From NCBI RefSeq assembly GCF_003857055.1, contig NZ_QGSZ01000264.1:1-42993 (forward strand): a stretch of DNA of 42,993 bases, given 5' to 3'. Each line of letters opens with the position of its first letter. Within the stretch, counting starts at the first letter, position 1. The notes beneath the pieces are model-generated. The model did no database searches. It was not told the origin of the DNA and worked only from the letters and a program-made list of their open reading frames with translations. A program made the translations under genes and the position numbers. Positions 16,078 through 23,463 of this stretch are shown in pieces. The DNA comes from Micromonospora inaquosa (lineage in GTDB: Bacteria > Actinomycetota > Actinomycetes > Mycobacteriales > Micromonosporaceae).

Positions 16078-16862
16078 CGGCGGGCGAACACCACGTAGTC
16101 GTCGAGGTACTGCCAGACCGTGCCGACCTCGGCGAAGCCGGCGGTGCGCAGGGCAGCCAGGTGGAATTCCAGTGACGCCGGGGCTGGCGGCGGCCGGTCG
16201 GCGAATCGCCGATCCCGCTCGGCGGCCAGCCCGGCCAGTTCCGGGTGCCGGGCGGCCTCGGCGTACCAGGCGGAGTAGGTGAGCGTTCCGACAGCGAATG
16301 CCTCCTGCTGTACCTGCGCGTCGTGCCGGCCGGCGATGTCGCGCAGGGCGGGCGCCGATTCGCCGTAGCGGAAGTGGTCGGCATTGAGCAGCAGGCCACC
16401 GACGGGCAGCAGCCGCGCCACGGTGCTGTATACCCGCAGCAGTTGCTCCGGCGAGAGCCAGTGCAGTGCCGTCGAGGTGAGCACGGCGTCGACTCGCCGT
16501 CCGGTGAGCGCCTGCTCCCAGCCGTCGGCCACCAGGTCGACGTCGTGGACCTCCACCCGGCCGGTGTACCGGTCCAGGGCACGCCGTGCGACCTGCAGCA
16601 GGATCGGGTCGTAGTCGACCGCGACGGTGGTGGCGCGGGGGAACTGGGCCAGGATCCGGTCGCTGATCGCACCGGGGCCGCAGGCCAGATCCAGGATGGC
16701 TGGGTCGTCCGGGCAGTGCAGCCGCAGCACCTCGGCCATCGCGTCGAACCGCAGGTCGCGGTGGGCCACGTAGGCGGACTGCTGGTCGTTCCAGAGTTCG
16801 AGCAGGCGCCGGGCGGCCGACTGACCCAGCGCGGCGACATCGGTGCCGGCCGGCGGGGTCAT
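16074..16862 (-). CDS. Class I SAM-dependent methyltransferase
   Basis: A 262-residue soluble enzyme. Motif I is ILDLACGPGAISDRIL, the acidic residue that binds the ribose lies in VAVDYDPILLQ, and motif IV is VDAVLTSTALHWLSPEQL. The overall pattern resembles trans-aconitate-type methyltransferases. Both ends overlap neighbours by 4 nt (ATGA with the binding-protein stop and again with the permease start), so it is translated as part of the transport operon. That placement suggests it modifies the imported compound or a related carrier. No substrate can be named. Confidence 0.85.
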   Translation of the reverse strand: MTPPAGTDVAALGQSAARRLLELWNDQQSAYVAHRDLRFDAMAEVLRLHCPDDPAILDLACGPGAISDRILAQFPRATTVAVDYDPILLQVARRALDRYTGRVEVHDVDLVADGWEQALTGRRVDAVLTSTALHWLSPEQLLRVYSTVARLLPVGGLLLNADHFRYGESAPALRDIAGRHDAQVQQEAFAVGTLTYSAWYAEAARHPELAGLAAERDRRFADRPPPAPASLEFHLAALRTAGFAEVGTVWQYLDDYVVFARR

Positions 16863-17863
16863 CGGGCGGTCCCGTGCAGGTTGGCGCCAACCAGTTCCGC
16901 CGCCTGGACGCTGCGGATCGACGGGTCCATCGACGAGCCGGGCACGGTCACGATCCGTCCGGCGACCACCGCGTCCAGCTTCGACGTCACCGGGTTGCGG
17001 CGCAGGTAGTCGATCTTCGACTGGGCGCTGTCGCCGTCGCCGCCCCTGCTCAGATCGGCCAGCACGATGACATCCGGGTTGCGCTTGGCGATCTCCCCCC
17101 AGTTGCCGGCGGGCCACTTCTGGCTGGCATCGGTGAACGTGTTGCGGACGCCCAGCAGCGAACTGATCGCGTCCGGAACCCCGCCGTGCCCGGCCACGTA
17201 CGGGGTGCTCGTTCCGGAGTAGTACCAGAGGAGCGACGGGCCGGCGCTCGGCGTGGCCATCGGTGCCGCACCTCGGGCGGCGTCCAACCGACTCTGCTGG
17301 TCGTGGATCAGCTTGTCGGCCCGTTCCGGGACGCCGAAGACGCTGGCGATGTCGCGGATCTCATCGAAGATCCCGTCGAAGGTGACCGTCCGGGTCGCGT
17401 CCGCCGGCTTCTCGCAGGCGAACTCGGAGAGGTACGCGGGCACGCCGAGCGTGGCCAGGTCAGCGCGGGGGCCCGCAGCGTCCGGAGCGTACGCCGAGGT
17501 GTAGGTCGAGTAGACGAAGTCGGGGTTCGCTGCCCGGACCGCCTCCCGCGAGGGGTAGAGCTTGGCCAGTACCGGCACCTTCTCGTACGCGGGGCGCAGG
17601 TCGGGCAGCACCGGGTCGGTCTGGTAGCTGGTGCCCGCCATCCGATCGGCGAGACCGAGGCTGAGCATGATCTCGGTGGCGTTCTGTTCCAGTGCGATCG
17701 CTCGTTGGGGTGGCGCGGTGACGTTGACAGACACCCCGCAGTTGGTCAGGTGGACCGGGGCGGTCAAGCGGTCTGGCGTGGCTGGCGTGGCGGCTCCACC
17801 GTCGGAGCATCCCGCGGCGGCCAGCACCATGCACAGGCCCGCCTTAACGAAAATGGTTTTCAT
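16859..17863 (-). CDS. ABC substrate-binding lipoprotein (FecB/BtuF type)
   Basis: A 334-residue exported lipoprotein: a short signal MKTIFVKAGLCMVLAAAGC with the lipid-modified Cys at about residue 19. The mature part has the two-lobed fold: PPQRAIALEQNATEIMLSLGLADRMAGTSY, NPDFVYSTY in the first lobe and NPDVIVLADLSRG in the second. The NCGVSVNV start resembles the proposed F420-0 binding proteins as well as siderophore binders. ATG 17863 or ATG 17875 may be the start; neither has a clear ribosome binding site. A Zur-like repeat covers the first codons. First gene of the operon. Confidence 0.88.
   Translation of the reverse strand: MKTIFVKAGLCMVLAAAGCSDGGAATPATPDRLTAPVHLTNCGVSVNVTAPPQRAIALEQNATEIMLSLGLADRMAGTSYQTDPVLPDLRPAYEKVPVLAKLYPSREAVRAANPDFVYSTYTSAYAPDAAGPRADLATLGVPAYLSEFACEKPADATRTVTFDGIFDEIRDIASVFGVPERADKLIHDQQSRLDAARGAAPMATPSAGPSLLWYYSGTSTPYVAGHGGVPDAISSLLGVRNTFTDASQKWPAGNWGEIAKRNPDVIVLADLSRGGDGDSAQSKIDYLRRNPVTSKLDAVVAGRIVTVPGSSMDPSIRSVQAAELVGANLHGTAR
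17848..17862. promoter_or_regulatory. Zur-like inverted repeat on the lipoprotein start
   Basis: CGAAAATGGTTTTCA, an AT-rich near-palindrome in GC-rich surroundings. It differs at two of 15 positions from the actinobacterial Zur-box type TGAAAATGATTTTCA as I recall it. It lies over codons 1-5 of the binding lipoprotein, so the likeness may also come from coding for MKTIF. Only a tentative call. Confidence 0.35.
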
Positions 17864-17980
17864 GAGCGGGAACATATCAACAGCGCCTCGGCGGCGTTGC
17901 GGGCGGGGGGCGATGCGGCAACTCGCGCCGACGCCGCGCCGTGTTCCGGTGCGCAGCCCGGCCAGGTCGACGCCCACGAA

Positions 17981-18019
17981 GTCGAGGGTGTGACCCAGGT
18001 TCCAGGTCACACCCTCGAC
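17981..18019 (-). terminator. 15-bp perfect hairpin between CBM2 gene and ABC operon
   Basis: GTCGAGGGTGTGACC (17981-17995) pairs with 18005-18019 around a 9-nt loop. It lies 55 nt after the stop of the minus-strand CBM2 gene and about 105 nt before the first gene of the ABC operon. A terminator of the CBM2 gene is the simplest reading. Its long perfect symmetry would also suit an operator for the ABC operon. Confidence 0.6.
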
Positions 18020-18074
18020 ACATTCATCAACGTTGCGGGCGCCACTGACGACCGCCGTCCACGACCTCGACGGG

Positions 18075-19304
18075 TCAGCAGCCGATCCGGCTGGACCCCA
18101 CCGCGACGTCGTCGTACCAGAGGGTGTCGGCTCCGCCGCCGTAGCTCTCCCAGCCCAGCTTCAGGTCGGTGAGCTGCGGTCGCCAGGTGCGGTTGTACCA
18201 CTGGCCGTCGATGTCGTGCGTCGGCGCGCCGTCCGCGGTCAGCCCGGTGACTGCGGTGCCGTCCACCCAGGTACGCAACTGACCGGCCGCACCGTCCACC
18301 ATGAACTCCACGCAGGCCCACCGGTTGGTGGGTAGCGGCAGGCTCTGCGCCACCCCGGCCGGGCTCTGCTCGGGCAGGGTCGCGTCGTCGGAGGCGCGGT
18401 TCCATTGCAGGGCGCCGTTCTGGCCACCCAACCGCAGGTCCTTGTTGCCGTCGGCCGCATCGGCCATCGCCATCATCGTGGTGTGTTCGGTGGGCTGGGC
18501 GGTGGTGTGCCGGACCCAGATCCGGCCGTACCGGACGTTGCCCACGCTGCTGAGGTTCTTCGTTGACCTGATGAAGACGTGGTTGCAGTAACCGGCGGCG
18601 CCGTTGATCCGGACCGACCGGCCGCCACTGTGCGAGGTGGTCGTGTCGATGGCGGCGGTACCAGCGCCGGAACAGTCCGGGCTCACCACGGCCCAGTCAC
18701 CGGACGGCGTCGACCCGGCCTGGCCCTCGAAGCCGTCGCAGAGCACCGCGCCGGCACACCCGACCGGAGGTTCGGTGGTGGGCGGCGGCGTGGTCGGCGG
18801 AGGTGTCGTCGGAGGCGGCGTGGTCGGCGGGGGCGTCGTGGGCGGCGGGGTGGTCGGCGGAGGCGTGGTCGGCGGGGTGGTGGCGCCGTTGCACGGTACG
18901 CCGTTCAGGCTGAACCCGGTCGGCGCTCCCGCACTGGAGCCGTACGTGCCCTGCAACCCGAACTCCGTGGAGCCGCCGGCCGGGATGCTGCCGTTGTACG
19001 ACATGCTGCGGGCGGTCACCGTCGATCCTGACTGGCTGACCGTGGCGTTCCAGCCGCTCGTGACCCGCTCGTCCCCGGCGTACGTCCAGGTGACGGTCCA
19101 ACTGGAGACGGCCGCGTCCCCCGGGGAGACCTTGATGTTGGCGGTGAATCCCCCGGGCCACTGGTTGGGCGTGTAGTCGACCTGGCAGCCCTGGGCGGCC
19201 ACGGCCGGGCCGGTGAGCAGGGCCGCTCCGGCGGTGGTCGCGGCGGCGGCCAGCGCGGCGACGACCACCAGGGTCGCGGCGGGGCGGGCACGGAAAATCG
19301 TCAT
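18075..19304 (-). CDS. Secreted CBM2 protein with Cip1-like domain
   Basis: A 409-residue exported protein. Signal peptide at residues 1-36 (ending GPAVAAQG). A family 2 cellulose-binding module follows (about 37-135: CQVDYTPNQWPGGFTANIKV, conserved Trp residues, ends with NGVPCNG). A linker of seven TTPPP-type repeats leads to a C-terminal domain of about 220 residues starting CDGFEGQAGSTPSGDW. That domain resembles the Cip1 core of Trichoderma, a lyase-like jelly-roll of uncertain activity (SGGRSVRINGAAGYCNHVFI, LWYDDVAVG). The ATG at 19304 follows AAGGA; 24 upstream codons in frame lack such a site. The role is probably plant cell-wall attack. Confidence 0.75.
   Translation of the reverse strand: MTIFRARPAATLVVVAALAAAATTAGAALLTGPAVAAQGCQVDYTPNQWPGGFTANIKVSPGDAAVSSWTVTWTYAGDERVTSGWNATVSQSGSTVTARSMSYNGSIPAGGSTEFGLQGTYGSSAGAPTGFSLNGVPCNGATTPPTTPPPTTPPPTTPPPTTPPPTTPPPTTPPPTTEPPVGCAGAVLCDGFEGQAGSTPSGDWAVVSPDCSGAGTAAIDTTTSHSGGRSVRINGAAGYCNHVFIRSTKNLSSVGNVRYGRIWVRHTTAQPTEHTTMMAMADAADGNKDLRLGGQNGALQWNRASDDATLPEQSPAGVAQSLPLPTNRWACVEFMVDGAAGQLRTWVDGTAVTGLTADGAPTHDIDGQWYNRTWRPQLTDLKLGWESYGGGADTLWYDDVAVGSSRIGC
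18772..18886 (-). repeat. 15-bp tandem repeats coding the TTPPP linker
   Basis: Seven imperfect copies of a 15-nt unit coding Thr-Thr-Pro-Pro-Pro in the linker of the CBM2 protein. Synonymous changes separate the copies. This is an ordinary glycosylatable linker and is prone to copy-number change. Confidence 0.85.
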
Positions 19305-19505
19305 GGAAGGTCCTTCTGGATCGAGCTGGGTGGAGGCGGCGTGACGGCGCGTCCTTCGACGGACGCGACGCGACAACGCGCCCTGGATGCGGCGCGGCGG
19401 TGCGCCACAGCGACCGGTCGTGCGTACGACCGAAGTGCCCGGCTCGGGGTGGACCTGTCAGTCGCCGACGGCCCGGTCTCCCGGACCCCGGCGGCGCCCA
19501 CCCTC

Positions 19506-19534
19506 AATCTATTGACGAATGCCGATTGAATCAA
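19506..19534 (-). promoter_or_regulatory. Promoter, probably of the CBM2 gene
   Basis: On the minus strand TTGATT (19534-19529), a 17-bp spacer and TAGATT (19511-19506). This is a good sigma-70-type match and would give a leader of about 195 nt before the CBM2 start. GATTGAATC inside it is a short palindrome. Confidence 0.5.
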
Positions 19535-19631
19535 GCGTCGGCGTTCGGGGTTCCGCTCCGACGCCACCCGCCTGGCGTGCTCGCCGACGGGAGAGGTCCG
19601 GCGTCGACGGGGAAAGAATGCTCCGGGCCCG

Positions 19632-19658
19632 TGTCGATCCGCGGACCGTCCGTTCGAC
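19632..19658 (+). promoter_or_regulatory. ECF42-type promoter
   Basis: TGTCGA (19632-19637), a 17-bp spacer, then CGAC (19655-19658), about 50 nt before the YCII/DGPF gene. It matches the bipartite motif reported for ECF42 targets in Streptomyces as I recall it (TGTCGA and CGA/TC), so the sigma factor probably drives its own operon. Confidence 0.55.
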
Positions 19659-19708
19659 GTGGGGATGCTAGGGCCGGGAGACGGCCCCCGTCGGATGAGG
19701 AGAACGCG

Positions 19709-20095
19709 ATGTCCAAGTACCTGTTGATCATGCGGGGCACCGATGAGACGAACGCGGCCATGCTGGCCGATCTCGACCAGATGATGGCCGCGACCCACCA
19801 GTTCATCGAGGACATGATGAAGGCCGACGTTCTCGTCGCCGCCGAAGGGCTGGACGATCCGCGCCAGGGCGTCGTGGTCGATTTCGGCGGCGAGACACCG
19901 GTGGTCACTGACGGCCCGTACGGCGAGACCCGGGAGTTGTTCGGGGGCTATTTCGTGCTCGATGTCGCCACGAAACAGGAGGCGGTCGAGTGGGCCAAGC
20001 GGGTCCCGGCGGTCCGCGGCTCCAAGATCGAGGTCCGGCGGGTGGCCGAGGCCGACGAGGTCCCGCTGGGCGGCGAGAGCAACGGCCAGATCTGA
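19709..20095 (+). CDS. YCII-related (DGPF) protein
   Basis: A 128-residue soluble protein of the YCII/DGPF family. It starts MSKYLLIMRGTDE and carries the family signature as VVTDGPYGETRELFGGYFVLDV around residues 70-90 (DGPF appears as DGPY). A ribosome binding site GAGGAG lies 7 nt before the ATG. The stop overlaps the start of the ECF sigma gene (TGATG), which fits the known pairing of ECF42 sigma factors with DGPF proteins. These partners are thought to be under sigma control; their activity is unknown. Confidence 0.9.
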   Translation: MSKYLLIMRGTDETNAAMLADLDQMMAATHQFIEDMMKADVLVAAEGLDDPRQGVVVDFGGETPVVTDGPYGETRELFGGYFVLDVATKQEAVEWAKRVPAVRGSKIEVRRVAEADEVPLGGESNGQI

Positions 20096-21309
20096 TGGGT
20101 ACAGCCGACGTCGAGGCCGTCTGGCGGATGGAGTCGGCCCGGATCGTCGCCGCGCTGACCCGCTTCACCGGTGACTTCGGTCTGGCCGAGGATGCCGCCC
20201 AGGAGGCGGTGGCCGAGGCCCTGGTGTCCTGGCCGGGTGCCGCTCCGACCAATCCGGCCGGGTGGCTGATGGCCACGGCCCGGCGGCGGGCGATCGACGC
20301 GATCCGCCGCCGGGCCGCCCTCCAGGAGCGATATGCCCTGCTGGCCGCCGACCCCGTGATCGACCAGGAGATCGACAGTGACCGGATCGACGATGACGTG
20401 CTGGCGCTGATGTTCGTCAGCTGCCACCCGGTGCTCCCCCGCGAGGCGCGGGTGGCGCTGACTCTGCGGGTGGTGGGCGGCCTGTCCAGCGAGGAGATCG
20501 CCCGCGCGTTCCTGGTGCCCGTGCCGACCGTGCAGGCACGCATCACCCGGGGCAAGAAGGCGATCGCGGCGGCCGGAGTGCCGTTCGAGTTGCCACCGGC
20601 CGACGAGCGCCGGGAGCGGCTGGGCGGCGTGCTCAGCGTCCTCTATGTGATCTTCACGGAGGGGTCGACGGCCACGTCGGGCGACCGACTGTTGCGCCCC
20701 GACGTCGCGTACGAGGCGATCCGGCTGGTGCGCACGCTGGCCGCGCTACAGCCGGACGAGCCGGAGGTGCACGGCCTGCTCGCGTTGTGTGAGCTGACGG
20801 CCGCGCGCTTCCCGGCCCGGACCGAGCCGGACGGCACGCCGATCCTCCTCGAGGACCAGGACCGTCGGTTGTGGGACCTCTCGGCGATCCGTCGTGGGCT
20901 GGCCGCGCTGGCCAAGGCATCGCAGCACGGTCTCGGCCCGTACAGCCTGCAGGCCGCGATCGCGGCCACTCACGCGTCGGCGCCCTCGGTCGAGGCGACC
21001 GACTGGGCCCGGATCGTCCGGCTCTACGAGGCGCTCGGCCGGGTCGCGCCCTCGCCGGTCGTCGAGCTCAACCGGGCCGTCGCCGTCGCCATGGCCTCGG
21101 GCCCGGCACCAGCCCTGGCAGTCGTGGACGAGCTGATCGCCTCGAACCGACTCCCCGGCTCGCACCTCGTGCCGACCGTACGCGGTGAGCTGCTGACCCG
21201 CCTCGGCCGGCTTCCGGAGGCGCGCGCCGAGCTGGAGCTGGCCGCCCGGCTCTGCGCCAATCAGCGCGAACGCTCAGTGCTGCTCGGCAAGGCGGCCGCG
21301 CTGAGCTGA
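20095..21309 (+). CDS. RNA polymerase sigma factor, ECF42 group
   Basis: 404 residues, twice the size of classical ECF factors. Sigma region 2 spans about residues 10-75 (DFGLAEDAAQEAVAEAL, GWLMATARRRAIDAIRRR) and region 4.2 about 115-165 (ALTLRVVGGLSSEEIARAFLVPVPTVQARITRGKKAI). The C-terminal extension of about 200 residues is all-helical and TPR-like (EVHGLLALCELTAARFPAR, VVELNRAVAVAMASGP). That extension is characteristic of ECF42. No anti-sigma gene follows; regulation probably runs through the extension. Coupled to the DGPF gene by a 1-nt overlap. Confidence 0.92.
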   Translation: MGTADVEAVWRMESARIVAALTRFTGDFGLAEDAAQEAVAEALVSWPGAAPTNPAGWLMATARRRAIDAIRRRAALQERYALLAADPVIDQEIDSDRIDDDVLALMFVSCHPVLPREARVALTLRVVGGLSSEEIARAFLVPVPTVQARITRGKKAIAAAGVPFELPPADERRERLGGVLSVLYVIFTEGSTATSGDRLLRPDVAYEAIRLVRTLAALQPDEPEVHGLLALCELTAARFPARTEPDGTPILLEDQDRRLWDLSAIRRGLAALAKASQHGLGPYSLQAAIAATHASAPSVEATDWARIVRLYEALGRVAPSPVVELNRAVAVAMASGPAPALAVVDELIASNRLPGSHLVPTVRGELLTRLGRLPEARAELELAARLCANQRERSVLLGKAAALS

Positions 21310-21564
21310 CTGCTCCAGCACCGCCGGCCGAATCCGAACCCCGAACGCCCGTCCATGGTCGCAACCTCGCCGACCGGGAACGCCTGGTGATGCAGATCCT
21401 GTCCGGTGTCCGCACCGGCTGACACCTCAACGACCACGTCCAGGTTCTCGGCGCAATGGAAGCCGAGCGGCGTGCAACCCCCGGGCGGGAGGGCCGCGTC
21501 GTACGGCCGTGAGAGTCAGCGCAGAGAACAGACCCGTGCTGGTCGCCGGAAGGGACAGATCCCG

Positions 21565-22056
21565 GTGAGGCGGGCCGACGAGACCGACTTCCACGACTTT
21601 GTCGCGGGCCGAATGGATCGCTGGCGACGCAGCGCGTTCCTGCTCTGCCAGGACTGGCACACCGCCGACGACGTCGTGTCGGTGACCGTGGCGAAGCTCT
21701 ACCGGAACTGGCGCACTGCGGGTCGGGCGGACAACCGTGACGCGTACGCCCAGCGGGTCCTGACCCGCGCCTGGCTCGACGAGCGGCGCCGGCCCTGGAA
21801 GCGGCGCGAACAGGCGAGCGCGGCGCTGCCGGACGTGGCCGCGACGGATCCGGAGACAGTCACCGACCGCGAAGGACTCGCCGTGTTGCTGCGTTCCCTC
21901 GGCCCTAAGCAGCGGGCGGTGCTCGTGCTCCGCTACTACCTGGACTGCTCTGTCGCGGAGACCGCGCAGATCCTCGGCATCTCCACCGGCACCGTCAAGA
22001 GTCAATCGGCACGCGGGTTGGCGAACCTGCGCGCCGTCGTCACCGGCCAGTCCTGA
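21565..22056 (+). CDS. SigE-family ECF RNA polymerase sigma factor
   Basis: A 163-residue ECF sigma factor. Region 2 is FVAGRMDRWRRSAFLLCQDWHTADDVVSVTVAKLYRNW and region 4 is LGPKQRAVLVLRYYLDCSVAETAQILGISTGTVKSQSARGLANLR. The GTG at 21565 is chosen because AAGGGA lies about 8 nt upstream and family members begin at this point; longer upstream frames lack support. A membrane protein gene follows after 14 nt and is the likely anti-sigma factor. The 255 nt before it show nothing recognisable. Confidence 0.88.
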   Translation: MRRADETDFHDFVAGRMDRWRRSAFLLCQDWHTADDVVSVTVAKLYRNWRTAGRADNRDAYAQRVLTRAWLDERRRPWKRREQASAALPDVAATDPETVTDREGLAVLLRSLGPKQRAVLVLRYYLDCSVAETAQILGISTGTVKSQSARGLANLRAVVTGQS

Positions 22057-22070
22057 GGAAGAGGCAGCAG

Positions 22071-22913
22071 ATGGGTCACCAGTTGTTCGACGAGTTGATC
22101 GGGACGCCACCGCCGCCCCGGGTGGACGTGGCGGGCATCGTCCGGCGTGAGCGGCGCGCGAGCCGCGCCCGGCTGGTCGGCGGCCCGCTGGCCGCTGTCC
22201 TGGCGGTGGCGGTCGGCGTCGGTGTCGCCGTACACGAACAGGAGCCCGACCGGCCGCTGGCCGCGCCCTCCCCCACGGCCGCCGACGCCGGGTTCCGGCT
22301 GGTCTTCGACACCGACGAGAGCGCCGAGGCCAGCGCGAAGCGCCTCGGCGCGGAGTTCGACGCCGCGCTGCGTGCGGTGGCGCCCGGGTCGACGTGGTTC
22401 TGGATCCCCGACCACGTGGGCGAGGACCGCCAGCCGGACGGGCGACCGCCCGTGTTCACCCACAGCGGCCGGGACGACATGGTCGGTGGCGGATCCGGTC
22501 TGTCGTATCAGGGCCGGAAGGGTCCGTTGGGAGTGTCGATCTCCCCCGACGTCCTCGAACCGGCACCGACCGGCCAGCCGGTCGCTCCCTCGGCACCCGA
22601 GGGGCCCGCAGGGTTCCACTGGCCGTGCGAGCTGCCGGAGGGCGCGGGAGACAACCGCTACCACCGCGTCTGTCTGGCCGGGACGACCCCCGGCGGCCTC
22701 CGGATGAAGACCGAGACGCTGACCGGGAAGCGGACCGCAAGCGTGCAGCACATCGTCTCGATCCAACTGCCCGGCAACCGGGCGCTCAGCGCGAGCGTCA
22801 GCAACCTGGTGGGGGTCGACGAGCAGGCCGTCGCCGCACAGCCGGAGCCGCCGCTCAGCGCCGATCAGCTCAAGGCCGTCGCGGTACGGGTCGCCGAGCG
22901 GATCAGGGCCTGA
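22071..22913 (+). CDS. Putative membrane anti-sigma factor
   Basis: 280 residues with a short cytoplasmic N-terminus (about 34 residues, MGHQLFDELIGTPPPPRVDV), one membrane helix at about 35-55 (LVGGPLAAVLAVAVGVGVAV) and a large extracytoplasmic domain of about 220 residues with one pair of Cys (WPCELPEG and HRVCLAG). It has a good ribosome binding site and stands 14 nt after a SigE-family sigma gene. Position and topology suggest a partner that holds the sigma factor. No zinc anti-sigma motif (HxxxCxxC) is present, so the mechanism would differ. Confidence 0.7.
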   Translation: MGHQLFDELIGTPPPPRVDVAGIVRRERRASRARLVGGPLAAVLAVAVGVGVAVHEQEPDRPLAAPSPTAADAGFRLVFDTDESAEASAKRLGAEFDAALRAVAPGSTWFWIPDHVGEDRQPDGRPPVFTHSGRDDMVGGGSGLSYQGRKGPLGVSISPDVLEPAPTGQPVAPSAPEGPAGFHWPCELPEGAGDNRYHRVCLAGTTPGGLRMKTETLTGKRTASVQHIVSIQLPGNRALSASVSNLVGVDEQAVAAQPEPPLSADQLKAVAVRVAERIRA

Positions 22914-22925
22914 CGGTCGGCATAA

Positions 22926-22947
22926 TCAGGGGGCATCGATCCCCTGA
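22926..22947 (+). terminator. Short hairpin after the sigma operon
   Basis: 7-bp inverted repeat TCAGGGG/CCCCTGA with an 8-nt loop, between the anti-sigma stop and the ribosome binding site of the VOC gene. It could be a weak terminator or an operator for the VOC gene. Confidence 0.35.
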
Positions 22948-22960
22948 GCTGGAGGTCCCC

Positions 22961-23314
22961 ATGCGCGTCATCCGCATTCTGCCCAACCTTCCGGTGGCTG
23001 ACGTCAGCGCCGCGAAGGGCTTCTACACCGACTTTCTCGGCTTGAGCACTGAGGCGTTCAACCTGGGTTGGGTGGCCCGGTACACCTCCTCCGACCCCGA
23101 CGTGGCTGTGCAGCTCGTCTCCGGCGACGCGACCGCGCCCGAGGACTCGGTCATCAGCGTGCAGGTGGATGACGTGGACGGTGCCTGTGCCGAGGCACAG
23201 CGGCTCGGCTACGAGATCGTGCACCCGCTGACCACCGAGCCGTGGGGCGTGCGCAGGTTCTTCGTCCGCGCTCCGGACGGCAACATCATCAACGTGGCGG
23301 CGCACCGCGCCTGA
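22961..23314 (+). CDS. VOC-family (glyoxalase-like) protein
   Basis: A 117-residue vicinal oxygen chelate protein: two beta-alpha-beta-beta-beta units, the first with LPVADVSAAKGFYTDFLGL and the second with ISVQVDDVDGACAEAQRLG and FFVRAPDGNIINVAAH. The metal ligands of true glyoxalases are only partly visible, so resistance-protein or carrier roles are possible. GGAGG lies 5 nt before the ATG. It is followed by a strong terminator shared with the convergent M14 gene. Confidence 0.85.
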   Translation: MRVIRILPNLPVADVSAAKGFYTDFLGLSTEAFNLGWVARYTSSDPDVAVQLVSGDATAPEDSVISVQVDDVDGACAEAQRLGYEIVHPLTTEPWGVRRFFVRAPDGNIINVAAHRA

Positions 23315-23406
23315 GGCGACCCGGCCCAGGTGCGAGGGATTGACCCGCCCAGACGCCCGTTGTGGGCAGGCCGACGCGGCTGACCGCCGCGCCCTGTTCG
23401 TGCAGA

Positions 23407-23449
23407 AGTTGCCCCGTCGGCGCGGGTGGTCCGCACCGACGGGGCAACT
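23407..23449. terminator. Bidirectional terminator, VOC / M14 genes
   Basis: 14-bp perfect stem AGTTGCCCCGTCGG (23407-23420) with 23436-23449, continued by a 4-bp inner stem around a 5-nt loop. It lies between the convergent VOC and carboxypeptidase genes. Confidence 0.75.
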
Positions 23450-23463
23450 GTCGTCGCAGAGCG

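Larger units (their letters stand above)
19305..19708. promoter_or_regulatory. Divergent promoter region, CBM2 gene / ECF42 operon
   Basis: A 404-nt stretch without a supported gene. It holds a vegetative-type promoter on the minus strand at 19506-19534 (AT-rich core) and an ECF42-type promoter on the plus strand at 19632-19658. The remainder shows no clear structure. Confidence 0.5.

Noticed and set aside
17876..18074. Cobalamin or other riboswitch before the ABC operon
   Set aside because: No B12-box or other conserved riboswitch core was found on the minus strand; the only structure is the 15-bp hairpin.
18772..18886. Array of short repeats that could suggest CRISPR
   Set aside because: The repeats are contiguous 15-nt units in frame that code a Thr-Pro linker; there are no spacers and no cas genes.
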